Source: Epiperipatus broadwayi
Lineage: Eukaryota > Onychophora > Udeonychophora > Euonychophora > Peripatidae
NCBI GenBank assembly: GCA_028023455.1
Contig: JAQFVV010000448.1
Coordinates: forward strand, 248,001-312,000
Length of the DNA stretch: 64,000 bases
Direction: 5' to 3'
Shown here: one piece after another, positions 62,061 to 64,000 of the stretch
How positions within the stretch are numbered: position 1 is the first letter of the stretch
Layout: every line of letters starts with the position of its first letter
Translations under genes and position numbers: made by a program
Notes under the pieces: model-generated
The model's input: only the letters and a program-made list of their open reading frames with translations
Told to the model about the DNA's origin: nothing
Databases searched by the model: none

Positions 62061-63180
62061 ATAAAACAAACTTTCATAAATCCATCTGTGCGAACTTAAT
62101 TAAAATGTAAACTTATAATATTATAAAAATTAAAATGTAAATTTAAATTATAAAATCAAATTAAAATCTAAAATAAACATACTAAAATAATAATGTTAAA
62201 TTTTATATATATATATGTGCGTAAATAAATTTTTGTATGTTAATTACTGGCAGTGGCTTATTTTATTTATTTTTTAATACTGAAATATAATTAGATAAGA
62301 TATTATATTACTAAATCTCTGCTACTCCCTGAGCTAGTGACTTGGGCTAACGACCGGATATCAAAACATATAAATAATATAAAAAAATTTTTTTTTGATT
62401 TACGTATCTGCCTACTTTATAAATTTTTCTAGGTTCAAATGCCTAGATGGTGCCCTGTAGTGCAGATGACGATAAGCAGTCTTTCTCCGGATTGTTACAC
62501 TGCATATTTATCGTAATGTAAAAGTGAAAAAAAAATTATTGCGTCAGAAATGTTTTTGGTTGATCAAAATAGTGTTACTTTTAATTTCACCACAATTGAA
62601 TATTTTTAAATTATAAATCAAATTTTATTTTTGAAAAGACTTTCGTTTACTTTTATAATCTGACAAATTATTAATATACTTTTTACAAACGAAACTAACG
62701 TATTTATATTATTAAAAGTGAATCTATTTTAACAATTGATTTTGTTAAGTTGTGAGTTGGCCAATTAAAAGTTTTGATTTTTAACTCATTCGGCCAATTA
62801 TATAATCATTGTTGAAAGGGTTGTTTATTGTTAAAAAAAGATATTTTAAATTTAAAGATGTTGATAATCAATCAACAATTACCTGTCAAAAATTGACTTT
62901 ATTTTTTTTAAAAAAAGAAATCTAGAAACAAATATTTTTAGAGTAACCTGTTAAAAACAAAGAAAAATAAAACTTTTTATGAAAGAATTTAATAATTGAT
63001 TCATGTTACTTTTTTTATATACACATGTATATTCAACAAGGAATTAATTAGGAAATGGATATTTTTAATAACTATTATTTTGTCAAATCAAAAATATCAT
63101 GATGTAAATGACAGTGTACACCTATTGTTAATCACACACATATATATTAAATCTTATAAAAAGAAATTGAATGTTTTTAT
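62061..63180. other. AT-rich non-coding stretch
   Basis: Nothing recognised. A B-box-like CTAGGTTCAAATGCC lies at about 62429 but no matching A box was found. Confidence 0.45.
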
Positions 63181-63480
63181 TATTAAATGACAATTCATAG
63201 ACTGTGTGTCTGATCGCTGACATATATGGGTTTTATGTAAGCTTAGTATAGACAAATTTTAATCATTTATTGTATTCTTTTTGATATTTCAAAAATATTC
63301 AGAAATTATGCCACATGTCTGTATATTTAGATATCAATGCACATCAAATAGACATGTAAAATTTACTTATTTTTTGTTATTAAATGACAATTCAAATATG
63401 TTCATTTATAGTATACTGTGTCTGTGTGCAGATATATATGTAAACCTATTAAAACATGTAGATAAATCATAATATAATAA
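63181..63480 (+). repeat. Diverged two-unit direct repeat
   Basis: TATTAAATGACAATTCA occurs at 63181 and about 63379, each followed by an ACTGTGTGTCTG-like or ACTGTGTCTGTG block and ATATAT-rich sequence. The period is about 198 bp. Confidence 0.5.
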
Positions 63481-64000
63481 CTTGAATTTGCATATTAATC
63501 ATGTAAATCACAATATAATTTTTTAGATGTATATTAATCAAAATCAGAAGGATTAATTTATGTGTATAGCCATATTCTAAAGACCTTAATATCACTTTAT
63601 TATTGTTGTTAACAAACTTGTATTCCATTGTTAAAATTACTGCAGTGAATTTGATTCTAAGTTTTTTGGATTATATGTTGCATCACCTCTTGATCACAGT
63701 AAGTTATAGAGCTTATGTTTTCTGAGCTAGATTCATGCATAACAGTATGATATATAAAAGGGGAGTATCTTAATATTTATGGGCATCCAGTGATGATGAT
63801 GATATTCCCATCAATCATTATCATCCTGGTTGACACAAAGAGAATTTCTTTAAAGCCCATGCATTACATTTTATTTTAGACTATTAGAATTTATAGTTGG
63901 CCATACACTAATAGTATTGTAGCCAGAGTATTGATGATGATCAGCATGTTTTAATATCCCAGCATTATTGTTTTTATGGTTGTATATTCAGATAAGTTGG
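63481..64000. other. AT-rich non-coding stretch with GAT repeats
   Basis: GATGATGATGAT at about 63792-63803 and GATGATGATC at 63933-63942 are short microsatellites. They resemble the tails of RTE elements, but no RTE coding sequence adjoins them within the window. Confidence 0.45.

Noticed and set aside
1-64000. CRISPR array, bacterial operon, rRNA or prophage
   Set aside because: No regularly spaced repeats with unique spacers, no dense gene packing and no rRNA sequence; the content is eukaryotic repeats.

Overview
The window is about three-quarters A+T by eye. It has no operon-like gene packing, no recognisable complete host gene, and is dominated by eukaryotic interspersed repeats: APE-type LINEs (RTE-like, jockey/CR1-like and an SGNH-bearing LINE), a hAT transposon, foldback elements and MITEs, short tRNA-derived SINEs, and minisatellites. 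This points to intergenic or intronic DNA of an AT-rich invertebrate animal. The taxon cannot be fixed from the sequence.

Layout. 1-4.1 kb is AT-rich with one small hairpin (881-938). A palindromic MITE (4107-4277) lies just before a 5'-truncated LINE (about 4373-8485, + strand) with an SGNH-hydrolase ORF1 and an endonuclease/reverse-transcriptase ORF2. A large foldback element (10018-10840) shares its terminal sequence with single arms at 14487-15028 and with the hairpin at 881-938. One RTE LINE family occurs six times: minus strand at 11.6-14.4, 15.0-15.7, 20.3-23.2, 27.2-28.5 and 38.35-41.6 kb, plus strand at 55.5-58.1 kb. The 38.35-41.6 kb copy is nearly intact, with one frameshift; the others are relics. 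A second foldback lies at 18331-19060.

29449-32545 is a decayed hAT transposon (GTF2IRD2/ZBED-like) with recognisable ends. 32.6-38.3 kb is AT-rich, with a CpG-retaining patch, a homopolymer tract and LTR-like fragments. 46.55-50.9 kb is a jockey-like LINE whose 5' half is inverted relative to its 3' half, as expected from twin priming. It was later split by a probable processed retrocopy (48.08-48.56 kb) and by a 1.3-kb insertion carrying a pair of direct repeats.

Three very short tRNA-derived SINEs (42.3, 51.7 and 53.4 kb) have clear target-site duplications; one sits inside a four-unit minisatellite. A non-autonomous DNA transposon with an internal minisatellite (56432-57557) has split the plus-strand RTE relic and is flanked by a near-match 10-bp duplication. 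From about 60.65 to 62.06 kb the DNA keeps noticeably more CpG and is the best place to look for a host gene end.

No host pathway is visible. The interest of the window lies in nested insertions that allow relative dating and in the compact SINE and foldback families. No new biological system could be demonstrated.
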